A stretch of 64,000 bases of DNA, from contig ML769511.1 of assembly GCA_009733575.1 (NCBI GenBank), forward strand, positions 1 to 64,000, in the 5' to 3' direction. This document shows, one piece after another, positions 34,265 through 45,421 of this stretch (position 1 is its first letter; each line of letters begins with the position of its first letter). The stretch comes from Gymnopus androsaceus JB14. Lineage: Eukaryota > Basidiomycota > Agaricomycetes > Agaricales > Omphalotaceae. The notes under the pieces were generated by a model, which made no database searches, was not told the DNA's origin, and worked only from the letters and a program-made list of their open reading frames with translations. The position numbers were made by a program, and so were the translations under genes.

Positions 34265-35738
34265 ATGATGTCGCGACTGCGATTATCTCTTCGGCGTCTC
34301 GCAACCTCACAATCGCACAGAATGTCGCAAACGGCACCTTTACCATCCAATGTCCATCTCTCAGTAGACTCGAATGGTGATCCTGTCCACGATCTTTCTT
34401 TTGCTTCAGAGCCGATTGGCATGTCTGTCAAGAACAAATGTGGATGGCCTCAGTTTGACTATGGAGATACTATGGGCATCGATGGGCGATATACAATCAG
34501 ATGTAAACTTGGTTGGGGAATGCACAGCAGCACTTGGCTAGCATTTGATAGCCTGACATCCTCTTTCGTCGCCATAAAAGCACTGACTGGCTATATGACT
34601 GAAGCCGACAAAAATGACGAAACCTGGGAGCAAGATGCTTTACGGCTGCTCAATTACTCTCCACGTTCTCCTCATTGCTTATACTCCCTCGACGAGTTTA
34701 CCATACCTGGGAAAGGCTCGGCTGGCGGGCATCTTTGTATGGTGACTCCATTGATGGGTGGAGATGTTAGGGCTTTGTGTGGGCAGAAACCTGAGCCAAT
34801 TGCGCTCCCAATCGTGAAGCGCATCTTGCTTCATACCCTCCGTGGCCTTGCATTTGCTCATTTTCGTGGTGTTGTACATACTGACATCAAAGCCAACAAC
34901 ATCTTCTTCAGTAACAACATGTCAACTGAGGACATTGAACACTGGCTAGCGGCGAATCCTCCTCGTTTTCATGACCCTGAGCCTGCAGATGATGGCCTTG
35001 TCCAGTCCGCAATATCTCAGCCTCTGCCGATGATCTCTCCCGAAGCGGCCCGTTCTGCAGTGTACACTCTAGGCGACTGGGGAAGCGGTTTGTTCTCTCT
35101 TCAATTGGCCGTTTCGAATGGCGCACTCATCTTGAATACCAGGCCTTCCATCAGAATTACACCCTATGCGCACAGTATCACCGCCCCTATATCGCGCCCC
35201 GGAAGTATATCTAGGTGCTGAATGGGATACGCCAGTTGACATCTGGTCCTTTGGCTGCCTGGTTTGGTTTTTGACTACTGTTTCGTGCCAAGCTCACCAT
35301 CATTGAATTCAGGTTTATGAGCTTACAACTTGCGGACGACCTCTTTTTCAGTGTAAACCTGATGAGCGTCAAGGCTTGACCAAAGACGAGAACATGCTCT
35401 ACCAAATGTCGTTATTCACCAATACCGTCCAGTTCCCTCCTGCGCTACTCAATAGATCACGCTTCGGTACTCAGTTCATTGGCCCAGATTGTAAGCTGAT
35501 CATGGCATACTCATGAGGAATTCAACTAACCGCCCATCTATCAGGCTTGTTACTCAAGAAGCCCCAATTATACAACATGTCCGTGAAAGACGTGATTGTG
35601 TTGAGAAAAGTCCTTCCAGAGGGCCCGGAGGCAAATGCAATGGCTGCCTTTATCCTAAGGTGTCTGAGAATCATCCCGGAGGAAAGGGCGACAGCAGATG
35701 AACTGATTATGGACCCGTGGCTCACCGGCATTGACTAG
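34265..35738 (+). CDS. SRPK-like serine/threonine protein kinase
   Basis: Four exons (34265-35087, 35143-35261, 35313-35490, 35545-35738) give 437 residues. The Gly-rich loop is KLGWGMHSSTWLAFD and the ATP-binding Lys is in FVAIKAL. The catalytic loop VVHTDIKANNIFF has the HTD form typical of SRPK kinases, the metal-binding motif reads LGDWGSG, and the activation segment ends YRAPEVYLGAEWD. DIWSFGCLVYEL follows. SRPK enzymes phosphorylate Ser/Arg-rich splicing factors, but the many mushroom members of this group have unknown targets. The long insert usual between the two lobes of true SRPKs is short here (around residues 215-260). The first codons (MMSRLRLSLRRLATS) could form a mitochondrial-type leader; a start at the ATG 19 residues later would remove it. 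Confidence 0.88.
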
Positions 35739-36565
35739 TTTTGGCATTTGACTGCTTTTAAACTTTTCACCCCAACTCTTGAACAAAACTGCTTCAACGG
35801 ACTTGTATCTTGCTTCGTTTTGAACCCGAGTACCCTTTTCTGGCCTGGTAATGCACAAAAAATAAAGATACACCAAACATAAAGATATTCAACTCCAGTC
35901 GACTTTCTGCGCATCCGATCGTTCTTGCTCAAACCCGACTAGAAGTATGTTTTATCTAGGACACAGAGAAAAGTCCCAATTGTACTTTAGCGTAGGAAGG
36001 CCCATAGATTGTGAGTTTGATTCTTCCAAATCTTGAATAAATGACGAAAATGAAGTTTCTAGACCGGCGCTATATTTTGTAGTTGGGCGCACTTAAATTC
36101 ATGGGGATATAGTTTTTCCGGGAGAGCTGAATTTATTTTCTTTGGTCTGCCGCACTCCCCAGTCGCGATGATTCTTTAACGATCCGGCCAATTTATAGTT
36201 AACCATTTAAGATCTTAACCTAAACTATCCAAAACGGTTAATGAGAACAACAACTAGAGCTTTAAAATCCGCCTACCCTTGTCAATGATTAATCCACTTA
36301 CGGTTAATCTGGCTCAATTCTACAGTGTATCAGGTATGAATTGCTGAATTGCAAGTTTGCTGTGCCTTGACGACGTCACACCGACTCCGGTCGTTTGATC
36401 TTCAGATGAGCTCCAGCTGAGCGGTGTCGCATAGAACCAAGACAAGAGCTACTAATAAACAGCCTGTGTATACTAGCATAGACTGCCCCAAAAACGAACA
36501 ACTCCACCTTGGCGAAGAAGAGAACACGCTTTTTCAGCGTGAAATAAAATAATCATGGATACTTC
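35739..36565. other. Intergenic, nothing recognised
   Basis: AT-rich stretch between two convergent genes. No open frame with support and no repeat noticed. Confidence 0.5.
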
Positions 36566-37020
36566 CTACTTCTTAGGGCAGATGTATGCGATTGCATTTT
36601 CAACGGCGAGCTCTCCGTGGCATTCAGGGCACTGGGGGTATGCTTGTTGCAACGCCTTCTCCATACATCTGCAAGGTCAGCTTGGCGGGCAGTCAATGGA
36701 AGAATAGATATGTACACACCTTTTGCAACTAGCATGGGGATCACTTGGGCTAGAATTCTCGCAGTAAGAGAATAGGCCTTTGGGGTCGCGAATCTGCTTT
36801 TGGCAAGCGCTGCACTGGGCCTTATCGTCGTTGACCGTTGCCGTTGCATACTTATCACGAGCTCTAAAACAGGGTCAGCGGGAACGGCGAGCCACCATGG
36901 ATAAACGCACTCTAAGGAAGTACCGAGCGAACGGGCTTCGATGTTAGAACTATAGGGCAAAGCTAACGCGGCGCCTGCACAGAGCATAACGGCGGCACTA
37001 AAGATGGTGGAGAAGCGCAT
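36566..37020 (-). CDS. Small secreted cysteine-rich protein
   Basis: Three exons on the minus strand (37020-36911, 36863-36720, 36668-36566) give 118 residues. The start is a clear signal peptide (MRFSTIFSAAVMLCAGAALA). The mature part carries Cys pairs in the order CSAC, YC, SCKRC, CPEC and IC, nine in all. The CxxC spacing recalls a zinc-binding or multi-disulfide fold, but no named domain is recognised. Small secreted Cys-rich proteins of this size are common candidate effectors or cell-surface proteins in basidiomycetes; that role is inference. Both introns are short (47 and 51 bases) and in frame. Confidence 0.8.
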
Positions 37021-37529
37021 TGATGATGAAAGGTTGGGTTTAATGGGGGTGAACTATCTGGAGAAGAATCAGAAGAGGCGACATATCGATAAGAAAGAAA
37101 TAACGTACTGGCCAGCACTGGGGGAAACTCTAAGATTTACAGCGTCATTTATAGACAGCAGTTTTGTATTGAATACCACTTTTGTATTAGGCCGAAAGAT
37201 GCTGTGAAATTGCAGGACCCCAGAAGTTCTTTCCCGCTCCCGCGGACCCAAAGAACAGTTGGACGTGAATTGACGGCGATATCCTCCAGAGAATTCATGT
37301 GCTCCTATAGCGCTGAAGTTGCAGGAGGGATTTACTGGAAATAGAAGGCCCTAGAGGGTCCATGAATGCAATCTGGTAGAAATAGTCAAACCTAACGTGA
37401 GGTGAATCGGATAGAAGTAGTAGGAGCAAAGTCCAATTCTGAAGAATTGAAATTGAAGATGTTTCTAATAGTAAGTATCACAAGCAAAAGCGTGACAGCA
37501 CCGCATAGCTCACCCAGCAAACTCGAGCC
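37021..37529. other. Intergenic, nothing recognised
   Basis: Upstream region of the small secreted protein gene; no defined element seen. Confidence 0.4.
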
Positions 37530-37855
37530 TGTCATTGCCCATCTGCCAATCCTCCAATAATCGGATTCCCCATATTCCCGATCTCTGGCTGCAAGACCCT
37601 TTGAACTATGTAGATTTGAGGGTCAGCATTGATATTTCCAATGACTTCTTTACTGATTGAAGAGTGTAATGTGGAGCGATCCTGCTGCTAGATCGTAAGC
37701 AAAACATGAAAAAGGTTGAAACGAATCACAATGCACATATCAAGAGCTGTTCATGATCAGCGGTCTTCAACTTCTGGTCCAACAGAGGCTCCAAGTCTCC
37801 AACAAAAAGGTTGAGTTTCTTCTTTGTGGGCTGGATTAGCTTGGAGGTTTTAGAA
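37530..37855 (-). pseudogene. ACH1: ACH1-like remnant on the opposite strand
   Basis: The minus strand from about 37855 to 37735 matches the ACH1-like pseudogenes over KLNLFVG, then the region around [13 protein letters not shown], with small inserts. A second piece at about 37600-37530 reads EIGNMGNPIIGGLADG, corresponding to IGNVANSIIGGLADG further along the same protein. The sequence between the two pieces is unrelated, so most of the gene is lost. It lies about 18 kb from the paired copies and in the reverse direction. Confidence 0.65.
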
Positions 37856-38179
37856 TACAAAGGAGCCGTAGACGTAGGAAAGTCACAGAAAAGTCATTGT
37901 ATTTGAAGTACTTGGTTGCGGTTTATGATACAAACAATAGCAGTACATAGTAGTACTGCTCGTCCACAGCCCATACTCTACAAATAGGAATAAGTTGGGG
38001 AATTAATAAAAACAAAAGAAGCGTACCTCATCCATGTAAACATCTTTGAGCTCCCTACCACATCATACGTCCTTCCTGCATCTTCCTTCTGACAGCCGAT
38101 TGTCGATTTGTAGCATACTTTGCAAAACGCAGCCTTCTTCCCAGACTGCGTGATTTCGCGGACCATTTTTACTGAATTC

Positions 38180-38518
38180 AAGATGGTTCATAAGGTCAAG
38201 AACGAGCACAAGGGTGTCAACGACTCTTCTGTAATGTACATTCCAGTCGTTCCACTGCGTGCGTATAACGTTGGAAACCTCGTTGAGCAGAGGAAGGCCT
38301 TTCTCGAAGGTGTTCCACTGCCCGACATGCCTCAAAGCAATTTGGAGGGGTTAGAGAAGGATCATGAAGACCGAGGGAAACCTGGAGATATTTTGACGAT
38401 TGAGGGCAGGAGACTTATGGGGCTGGAGCCGTTTGAATCGAACGAGGTAGGGATTACCAGTGGACAGAAGTCAATTCGAAAGATCGAGAATGAAGCTTTA
38501 GGGTTTGAAGGAGAATGA
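38180..38518 (+). pseudogene. C-terminal fragment of a DUF1479 (Gig2-like) protein
   Basis: The open frame reads MVHKVKNEHKGVNDSSVMYI, then PLRAYNVGNLVEQRKAFLEG, GDILTIEGRRLMGLEPF and stop. This matches the C-terminal end of DUF1479 proteins, where SSVMYIP, an NxxYLxRQRxAFLxG-like stretch and a GLEPF end are typical. The upstream catalytic-like part, normally more than 300 residues, is not found before it; instead an unrelated minus-strand sequence with ACH1 pieces begins within a few hundred bases. It is therefore a truncated remnant. Confidence 0.65.
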
Positions 38519-38559
38519 GTTGTATGAACCAATTTTGTAAGATTATTCGGAGACATCAC

Positions 38560-38880
38560 AGCCATCGGTGGTGCAATCATGTAATACAAGTTCAATATCA
38601 ATGCCCAAGCTCTTGAGCAGTAATAACTTGGGGATTCTTGAGATTGCTTCAGGAAAACTGTCCGCACAGAAATTTTCGAATAATCTTAGCAAAGATACCA
38701 AACATAAACTTGTCAGAATTTTGAAGCTTTCCGTCATTTTCTCAATCACAAAACTCGCGGTCCCCTCGCGATAATAGATATGTTACGCTTTCACATTAGT
38801 ACCGTCTAAGATTTCAAATACTGTACATGCCATACCATACGTTACGCTTTGACGCGCACGAGCTAATATATATGTACATA
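38560..38880. repeat. Dispersed repeat, copy 1 (partner at 41090-41400)
   Basis: It shares GAAGCTTTCCGTCATTTTCT, CCCCTCGCGAT and TGTTACGCTTT in the same order and spacing with 41090-41400. Both copies lie just downstream of a coding sequence. Confidence 0.75.
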
Positions 38881-39733
38881 CCTCGACAATCACGCGACGA
38901 GTCGACAAGGAGATGAAGCCGGACGTCGGACTTCCGCCATGGCAAAGATCGCAGAGCGTAAATTTTTCATCTAAAGCGCCAACAGAAAATTGAAGCAGCA
39001 GTCCAGATCAAGAAGTCACCTATGAGAAAGAATACAGTATACAGTGCAAAAAGGTCGATATCCACACCGCCAATAATTTTGCTTCAGTCTGACTGAAGCA
39101 TTGTGGGACGTAAATCATTTCAGTCGATAAAGGAAATGTACTTTTTCAGAAAACAAATACTTACTTCAAAAGACTTAAAATAAATAAATACTAACCCTTT
39201 GAAGTTTAAACTTTCCCCTTCGCGGGATGTCTTTCCGAAATAGAATTTCTCGGACAGTGCCTGAAATAATCAGCTTCAGCTGACCCGAAAGTACTCGAGT
39301 ATGTTAATCCTGAGAAGATTTGGGTCTTTTCCTTCGGTTTCCTTCATATTTTTATTCACGCTCTCTTAGCTTCTTACTAATAGATGAATTATATATGATT
39401 TTTTCTTATCTCTTTTATGCAGAGGCCGTCATGGTACATTGGTAAAGACCAAGGGATGCGAAGGCGATTCGGACAGAGGGCCGCATGGAGATTGGAGAAG
39501 TCCTTTGAACCAGGGAGAAGCAAATCAAAAAAGTGGTAAACCAGGCCGCCTTCCTCGACTCTAGTTCTATCATGCTATTGGATAGCTCGACTAGGAGAAA
39601 TTGCGTTTATAATTAATGTTATCACCCGACCAGCTACCAGCGAATAGTGGGAGAGTGCGTCCTTATTGCGTAACTAGGAGCATTTGAAAGCTCGAGATCA
39701 GAAGTCCCTCAATCTCAATCTCATTCTCTCACC
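38881..39733. other. Intergenic, nothing recognised
   Basis: Promoter side of the dienelactone hydrolase gene. No open frame with support. Confidence 0.45.
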
Positions 39734-41000
39734 ATGTCCACTAAAACCAATCGAACTCTTGCGGGCCCACCAGGCGACTGCTGCTTTAATACTTTCGCGC
39801 ACGACGGCACGCCAGTCGGTACCAAAATCACTATCGCAGACATCCCTACTTATCTTTCAAAACCGAGATCTCAAGCTGAAGGGAGCGCTGGTAGCCCTGA
39901 GAGAATCATCATTTTTCTAGCTGACGTCTATGGTGCTTTTTACCAAAATAATATGCTCTTGCAGGATTTTCTGGCTCAGAACGGTGCGTATCTGGAGTCT
40001 GAGTCATCTCCTGCAGATAAAGATTGACTTTTGGACTGCTTATTTAAATATGTAGGATTCACTGTGCTCGGCATCGACTATTTCATGGGAGATGCTGTAA
40101 ATAAGCATCAGGAACCAGGTTTCGACCGTGGGAAGTGGATAAATACTATGCAGAAACAAGCTAACGAGCTTATGCCGAAATGGTGGGCCGCTGTGAAAGA
40201 TAAATACGGTATGCAGTCCCTTTATTAGCCCTCCTCGTTTCTACTATACGGAGAGAGCGCGCTGAATAAATCATTCAGGGCAGGAAGCAAAATATTGCAT
40301 GGCTGGTTCGTTCGACTTGTTACTACCAGTCGGAAATCTTACTCGTCCTGATTAAAAGGGTATTGCTTTGGTGCTGCATATACGATGGATTTTTCTTCCG
40401 ATGATGCTGTAGTCGCAGGTATGTTCTCTTCACCCTTTAACGAGGTACATAATTACCATATCTCAACTCGACAGCCTCTCTTGCACATCCCGCATTCCTC
40501 AATGAGAACCATTTCCGAAACATGAAAAGTGAGTTAGTCTAAGCAGTGGACGCAAGTACCCGCGGTTTAACATCGCTTACGGTCAATCCAGCACCCTTAA
40601 TGCTTTCGTGTGCAGGTTTCTCCTCTCTTGTATCTTTCCTATTGCACATTCGCCAATAACCTACTCACAGAGACCGATCACACCTTTCCATTAAAAGAAC
40701 GTCGAATTGCAGAAGACATCCTTGTGGAAAATAAGGCTCAGTACTTTTTCCAAATATTTTCGGGCGTCGAACATGGATTTGCATCTCGGAGTGATCCTTC
40801 GACTCCAGATAATCGTACGTAGATTTTTTGCCGAATTCAATTCCAGGTTGGAAGTCAATGAACTCGTTTGCTAATTTCGCCGGGGAACGATAGTTTGGGG
40901 GAAAGAACAGTCCGCTCGAGGAATTTCGATGTGGTTCCACCGTTTTTTGGACGAAAAATTGGCTAAGACTGGTGATATTAACTTGAAGGCGAAGGCATGA
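39734..41000 (+). CDS. Dienelactone hydrolase family protein
   Basis: Eight exons (39734-39983, 40056-40208, 40279-40305, 40359-40418, 40475-40528, 40592-40615, 40671-40814, 40894-41000) join in frame to 272 residues, the usual length for fungal members. It is an alpha/beta hydrolase with a Cys-Asp-His triad: the nucleophile Cys in GYCFGA, Asp in CAETDHTFP and His in GVEHGFA. Family members cleave cyclic esters such as dienelactone from aromatic breakdown, though the fungal substrates are mostly unknown. There is no signal peptide, so it should be cytosolic. Two exons are under 30 bases (27 and 24). A truncated relative lies at 51.9-52.3 kb. Confidence 0.9.
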
Positions 41001-41089
41001 CTTATTATGTCAGGGAAGTTTATCTGTGACTACGTAGGCTCGGTTTACTACTACTTAAAAACAAAACAAAACATAGTACATGTATATTA

Positions 41090-41400
41090 CTTATCCTCAT
41101 GAATCATATACGACGCCTCATTTGCTTGGTAGTAAAGTGCAAATTGTACGAACTTAGTGATCCCTGAGATTGTATCAGGAAAACCGTCCGCACAGAAAAT
41201 ATTGATGATTTTGGCAAAGATACCAAAAATTGTCGAAATTGTCAGAATTATGAAGCTTTCCGTCATTTTCTCAGTTACAAAAATATCGCGATCCCCTCGC
41301 GATATGTTACGCTTTGACATGGCTGTTAAAATTTCAAATGTATTCCGTCATGTTAACGCAGGGTTCTTGCAGGGTTCGGATATCCACATTTTCCAGTAAT
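41090..41400. repeat. Dispersed repeat, copy 2
   Basis: Partner of 38560-38880, starting about 90 bases after the dienelactone hydrolase stop codon. A minus-strand open frame through it (41320-41087) has no counterpart in copy 1 of the same length, so it is not taken as a gene. Confidence 0.75.
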
Positions 41401-41449
41401 ACACGCGGACCGTGAAAGAAATTTGAACTCCAACGGCGGCTAGCCTCAC

Positions 41450-42440
41450 TCTTCTTATTTGCCTCCAGTGGTCCTCAGTGGAGTCCACTGCAGTGAAACT
41501 TTGATATTAAAGCCTTCACTGTTTTTTGGTTGTTGTACTCTACATTTCTAGATAGAATTCAAAAAATTATGGTAAAGTATGCATATCAGTGGCACTAGTT
41601 CACAAAGTTTACAATGAAAGTTAGTGGAAGTCACCAGTGTTCACCTTTCCTACATTTGAAATTCCACCTGAAAATGAGCAGAGAGTCAGTGAAAGTCAAC
41701 AAAAGTCATTGGTCCTCACCTTTCAGATATCTACAATTTCAACAAAACCCACTGAAGCTCACAACAGTCACTTCTGCTGTAGAAAAGGACAAGGAAAGCA
41801 GGCAAGAGAGAAAGCACAGGGAACGATGGAGAACGGTGAAAACAATGTTAAGCAGGGCATGTTACCCTCATAGATGCGCGGACATAGCTAACTTGTCCTC
41901 TGTAGAACAAGATCAAAACGAAAACCGATCGCTCTAACTACTGCCTCGGCATCTACTGTTGCATATTCATCCTGAATGCACACCAATTCCTACCGCTGCC
42001 ATAATTCACCACTCACTGCCCAGCTTGCGATTGACCCTTCATGTACTTTTGTTGGCAGGTAAATATTGTTGGTTTTTTATTGACTTGTACTGACTTTGGG
42101 CTTCAGTTGCAGGCTGACCTCAGTGAAAGCCATCAAAGCTACTGCTTATTGTAGGTGAACACCATTGTTTTCCCATTAACTTTCATTGACTAGTTTTGGT
42201 AGCGAACTTGCAGCATTGTCATCATTTTCAGCATAAGTACTAGTTTATTATATGTCACTTATACTTAATCCATCGAAGAAATCGATGCTCTCTGATCCCA
42301 AAAGGTTCGGCCCTTCGCCGCTTGCGGCCATCCCCCCCAGTCATAGGTGAATGTCATGATTTTTTTCTAACTGACTTTCTCCCGCTATGGCAGGCGGACC
42401 TCAATGGAGACCGTTGAGGTTCTCACCCATTATAGGTGAT
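41450..42440. mobile_element. Cluster of direct and inverted short repeats, probable decayed MITE-like element
   Basis: Bases 41612-41646 and the reverse complement of 42153-42188 match well (shared CAATGAAAGTTA and GTGTTCACCT). Left of centre, two direct copies of a roughly 70-base unit occur (41614-41683 and 41684-41752). Right of centre, another unit occurs twice (about 42090-42165 and 42375-42450; shared ACTGACTTT, GGC(T/G)GACCTCA and TATAGGTGA-like ends). No open frame of use lies inside. Ends and target duplication were not determined. Confidence 0.5.
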
Positions 42441-42454
42441 TCTCCGAGTCGATC

Positions 42455-42750
42455 CATCGGATTCGAATACGTTTCATGTTCCGGTGAGAGCGTGGATTTC
42501 GCCGATGAAGGTGATGGAGGGTTTGGGTTCGTGGCTAGCTGGAGGAGTTGTTGATAAGCCTATATAATGCACGCAGATCCATTAGCATCAATAAACGTCG
42601 AAGAGGGAAATAGGAGTTAGGACGTACCTCTAAGATCCTTGCAAGCTGCTAACCAAATAATACTGAAAGCGTAGTCTTGGCCTCTACCGCCGCTGAACGT
42701 ATCCCAATCCCATAGACCCGTCATGTAAATTGGTTAATTTCGAGGTAGTC
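42455..42750 (-). pseudogene. Gene fragment of unknown family
   Basis: The minus strand reads TGLWDWDTFSGGRGQDYAFS, then IIWLAACKDLR, a well-formed 67-base intron, then HEPKPSITFIGEIHALTGT, an in-frame stop, and FESDGSTRRITYNG in the same frame. The readable sense on both sides of the stop suggests a recently disabled gene or gene piece. I do not recognise the protein. Confidence 0.4.
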
Positions 42751-45421
42751 ATAGTGAAGATCGATGTAACCGAGTATAAGCAGGCAATGAAACCTGCGAG
42801 CGTTTTGGCAGAAGCGGGTGCATTGTTCAACAGAATTGATAAGGTTGAAACTGGGACTCAGAATCCATGAAGAAGAGAACGTCGGAAGCCAACGGGATCA
42901 TGATTATCAAGCAAAAAATGACTCGAAAAAACATTTTATTGCGCCGGACAATTACCGGCTTGAAGAACAGATGTCCACAAAGAAAAGCGCTGACGGACAC
43001 TGGTTGCTGGTTTCCCATCTAATTTTTTCACTTTTCAAATTACCTTGAATAACCACCATAGGACCAAAATGTCAAGATTTACTCACTTCGACTTCTTGCT
43101 TTCCCGTTCATCAAGAAGTTCTGAGTCACCGTCGCATCTTATCTTTTGACCTGTGCGTGGGCTTTGACGTGCTCATGGACATCACTTCCATTGAAGTTTC
43201 CATGAGATGGTGGGATGAAGACCACGTACACTGGAATCTACCAGACGGAATCTAGGACATGTAAGAACATGAAAGAGGTGGATTTTCTGTCGCTGGAGAT
43301 TGAAGCTGAATGGCCATGTAGGACTGGAAGTTGTAAGCGTCCGCGGGCGGAAAGAATATTGCGAGAAAGAGCCTTATTTGCCATAAATCCTGTATGCATC
43401 AGGCAAATTCAACATCGACAAGAGAAAAGCACTCATCGTGTAGCCTGAATAGCACGGAGTCATCGAGAAGACCCTTTGACCCCTTTGCATCAGTTCCAAT
43501 AGAAATTGCCCACAGATATGACACGAACCAGTTGACTTTGGAAGATACCGAGAGCTAGATTGAAATACAGCAAAGAAACAAGATCGATGAGAGCAATGGT
43601 TACCAATGAAACATACAAAACGACAGTATTGTACATAGACCAGGACTTTCGGAAGGCTGGCTTTGACAGGTGATTGGTCAAAAGGTCGCCCGCACTTCTC
43701 TTCGCATTCCTGTCAAAGGTTAGATCAGTTTCCAATGGGATATTCCTAAGTCGTTTATACGCACATTCCGGGATACCTTGGAGACGATATCATTTGTTGC
43801 TGTGAGGAAAATAGAAATGAGGCAAGCTGAATGGACAATGGGGTGGATTTTGCCAAAGAGGCTCTGAAGAACTCTGAGACAGTCAAAATCGATGGCTCTG
43901 TAGTGGCCACATGAGGAAATACAGCGGTGGTAGCCCAATATTTAAGCGTTCAGAAAGGAACAGCATGTTTCGTAAAGAATGCGATATTACAGCGAAGGAG
44001 GATCTCTGGAACAGCGATTGCCAACTCAATCTTCTGTAAACATAAGAGAAACTGAACGCACCAATTCCCAGTTCTTTCCTGCACGACGATACGCTGTGCG
44101 AGTCAGTTTTGGAAGCATTTTTCCGACTAAATGGATTCGTTGTTCATAGCTTGCATTTCATTTATAATAAGCCCTTAGCCCCGATAGTTTTCGAGTTCTC
44201 GCTTCGTAGAGTGCCGGTAGAGTGACGGTGATATAATTTGAGAGATGGGCGCTAATTGTGCGCTCAACTCCCTAACGTACTACGCCCTAACTCCCAATAA
44301 AGTCTCGCTAGGTGGAAAATTCTCCGCAGCTGGTCATTTCGTTGAAGCACTCCTTTTGGCGAAAAGATCACTCAAAGATTACTATCAAGTCTCAATGTCC
44401 TTAATTCTTCTACTGTGATCCAGAAGGTGTTATTCATCATCTTGTTTCTTCAATCCGGACGCCCCCAAAAGAATTACCATTCATGTTTGAAGCCGAGTTG
44501 TGAAAAACACCCTGAGATTCCTGGGTTCGCTGCTCGCGAGATCTTTCCCCACTTGTCGATATCTGTCGATATCCGTTCAAGACCGTTCAGCAACTCCTTG
44601 AAAGTCATTTAGTTCTACAAACCCTGGTGATTAATCCTTGCGCATGTTGAGAAACGCCGGTACTGCTTTCCGGACGTGCAGTACGGGGAGTATTACTCTA
44701 TTTCGCTGCTCGCGGACTCGGAAATCCTACTGTTGATATCCGCGAGCCATCCAACTTGCCGCTTTTCAATTATGAACGATTTACAACACTTCATGCCAAG
44801 GACGTTACTATGTCGCTCCATTTGCAAGAGGTGTCCTATTAAGCTGCTGCGAACTTGAGTGACTCTACTGTGCACCGCGGCCGAATGTCAAAATGCGATT
44901 TGCCACTTAGGACATTCATTTAGCGTTATTTACAGCTTTCTGAAATTCCACGCAAGATATCCGTACCCTAAAATACTAGCTATAGTGGCTGCAAAAGGTC
45001 CCAATATTCGCTGATCCCTGAAACGAGAAACATTCTTTCTTACTTTTCGGGTCTCACAAAGAGCTTCGATTCACCACCGGATTATTCCCTTTCATTATTC
45101 AACCTTGATTAATGTCAAACTGACGTTGACGGCGCAGTGGGATCCGTCCCCTATCCCAAGAAGTATACTCTCGCAGCATCATTTTTTATAAGTTCTGGTT
45201 AACCCATTTATTTCTTCTCGATTTGTGCTACTTTTACACGCAGAAGTCTTCCAACTCCTGTCAATCTGAGCATGCCAGTGCCAGGCCGTGCTTCAGTACG
45301 TTTCCGATTCCAGCTCCAATGGTAAACGTGTCTTCTTAGATCGAAAGATTCATAAAATACCTGGCTTTATAAAAGGTTTGGTTTCAGAACTTCATGAATC
45401 ACCTCTTCTTCCATAGTTATT
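42751..45421. other. Gene-poor stretch with one weak coding trace
   Basis: Only one candidate is seen: on the minus strand at 43938-43490, two frames joined by a possible intron (about 43775-43720) lead into a hydrophobic segment (YNTVVLYVSLVTIALIDLVS). I would not call a gene on that. The rest has no supported open frame or repeat. Confidence 0.35.

Noticed and set aside
37978..38181. A minus-strand frame with CKVCYKSTIGC, looking like a zinc-binding peptide
   Set aside because: It overlaps the DUF1479 fragment on the other strand at one end and spacer at the other; one CxxC is not enough support.
41087..41320. A 77-residue minus-strand frame over the dispersed repeat
   Set aside because: The matching copy at 38.6 kb does not keep an equivalent frame, so the repeat is more likely non-coding.
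42151..42190. The inverted repeats at 41.6 and 42.2 kb considered as exact ends of a transposon
   Set aside because: Similar units extend outside both arms and no target duplication is seen, so the true ends cannot be placed here.
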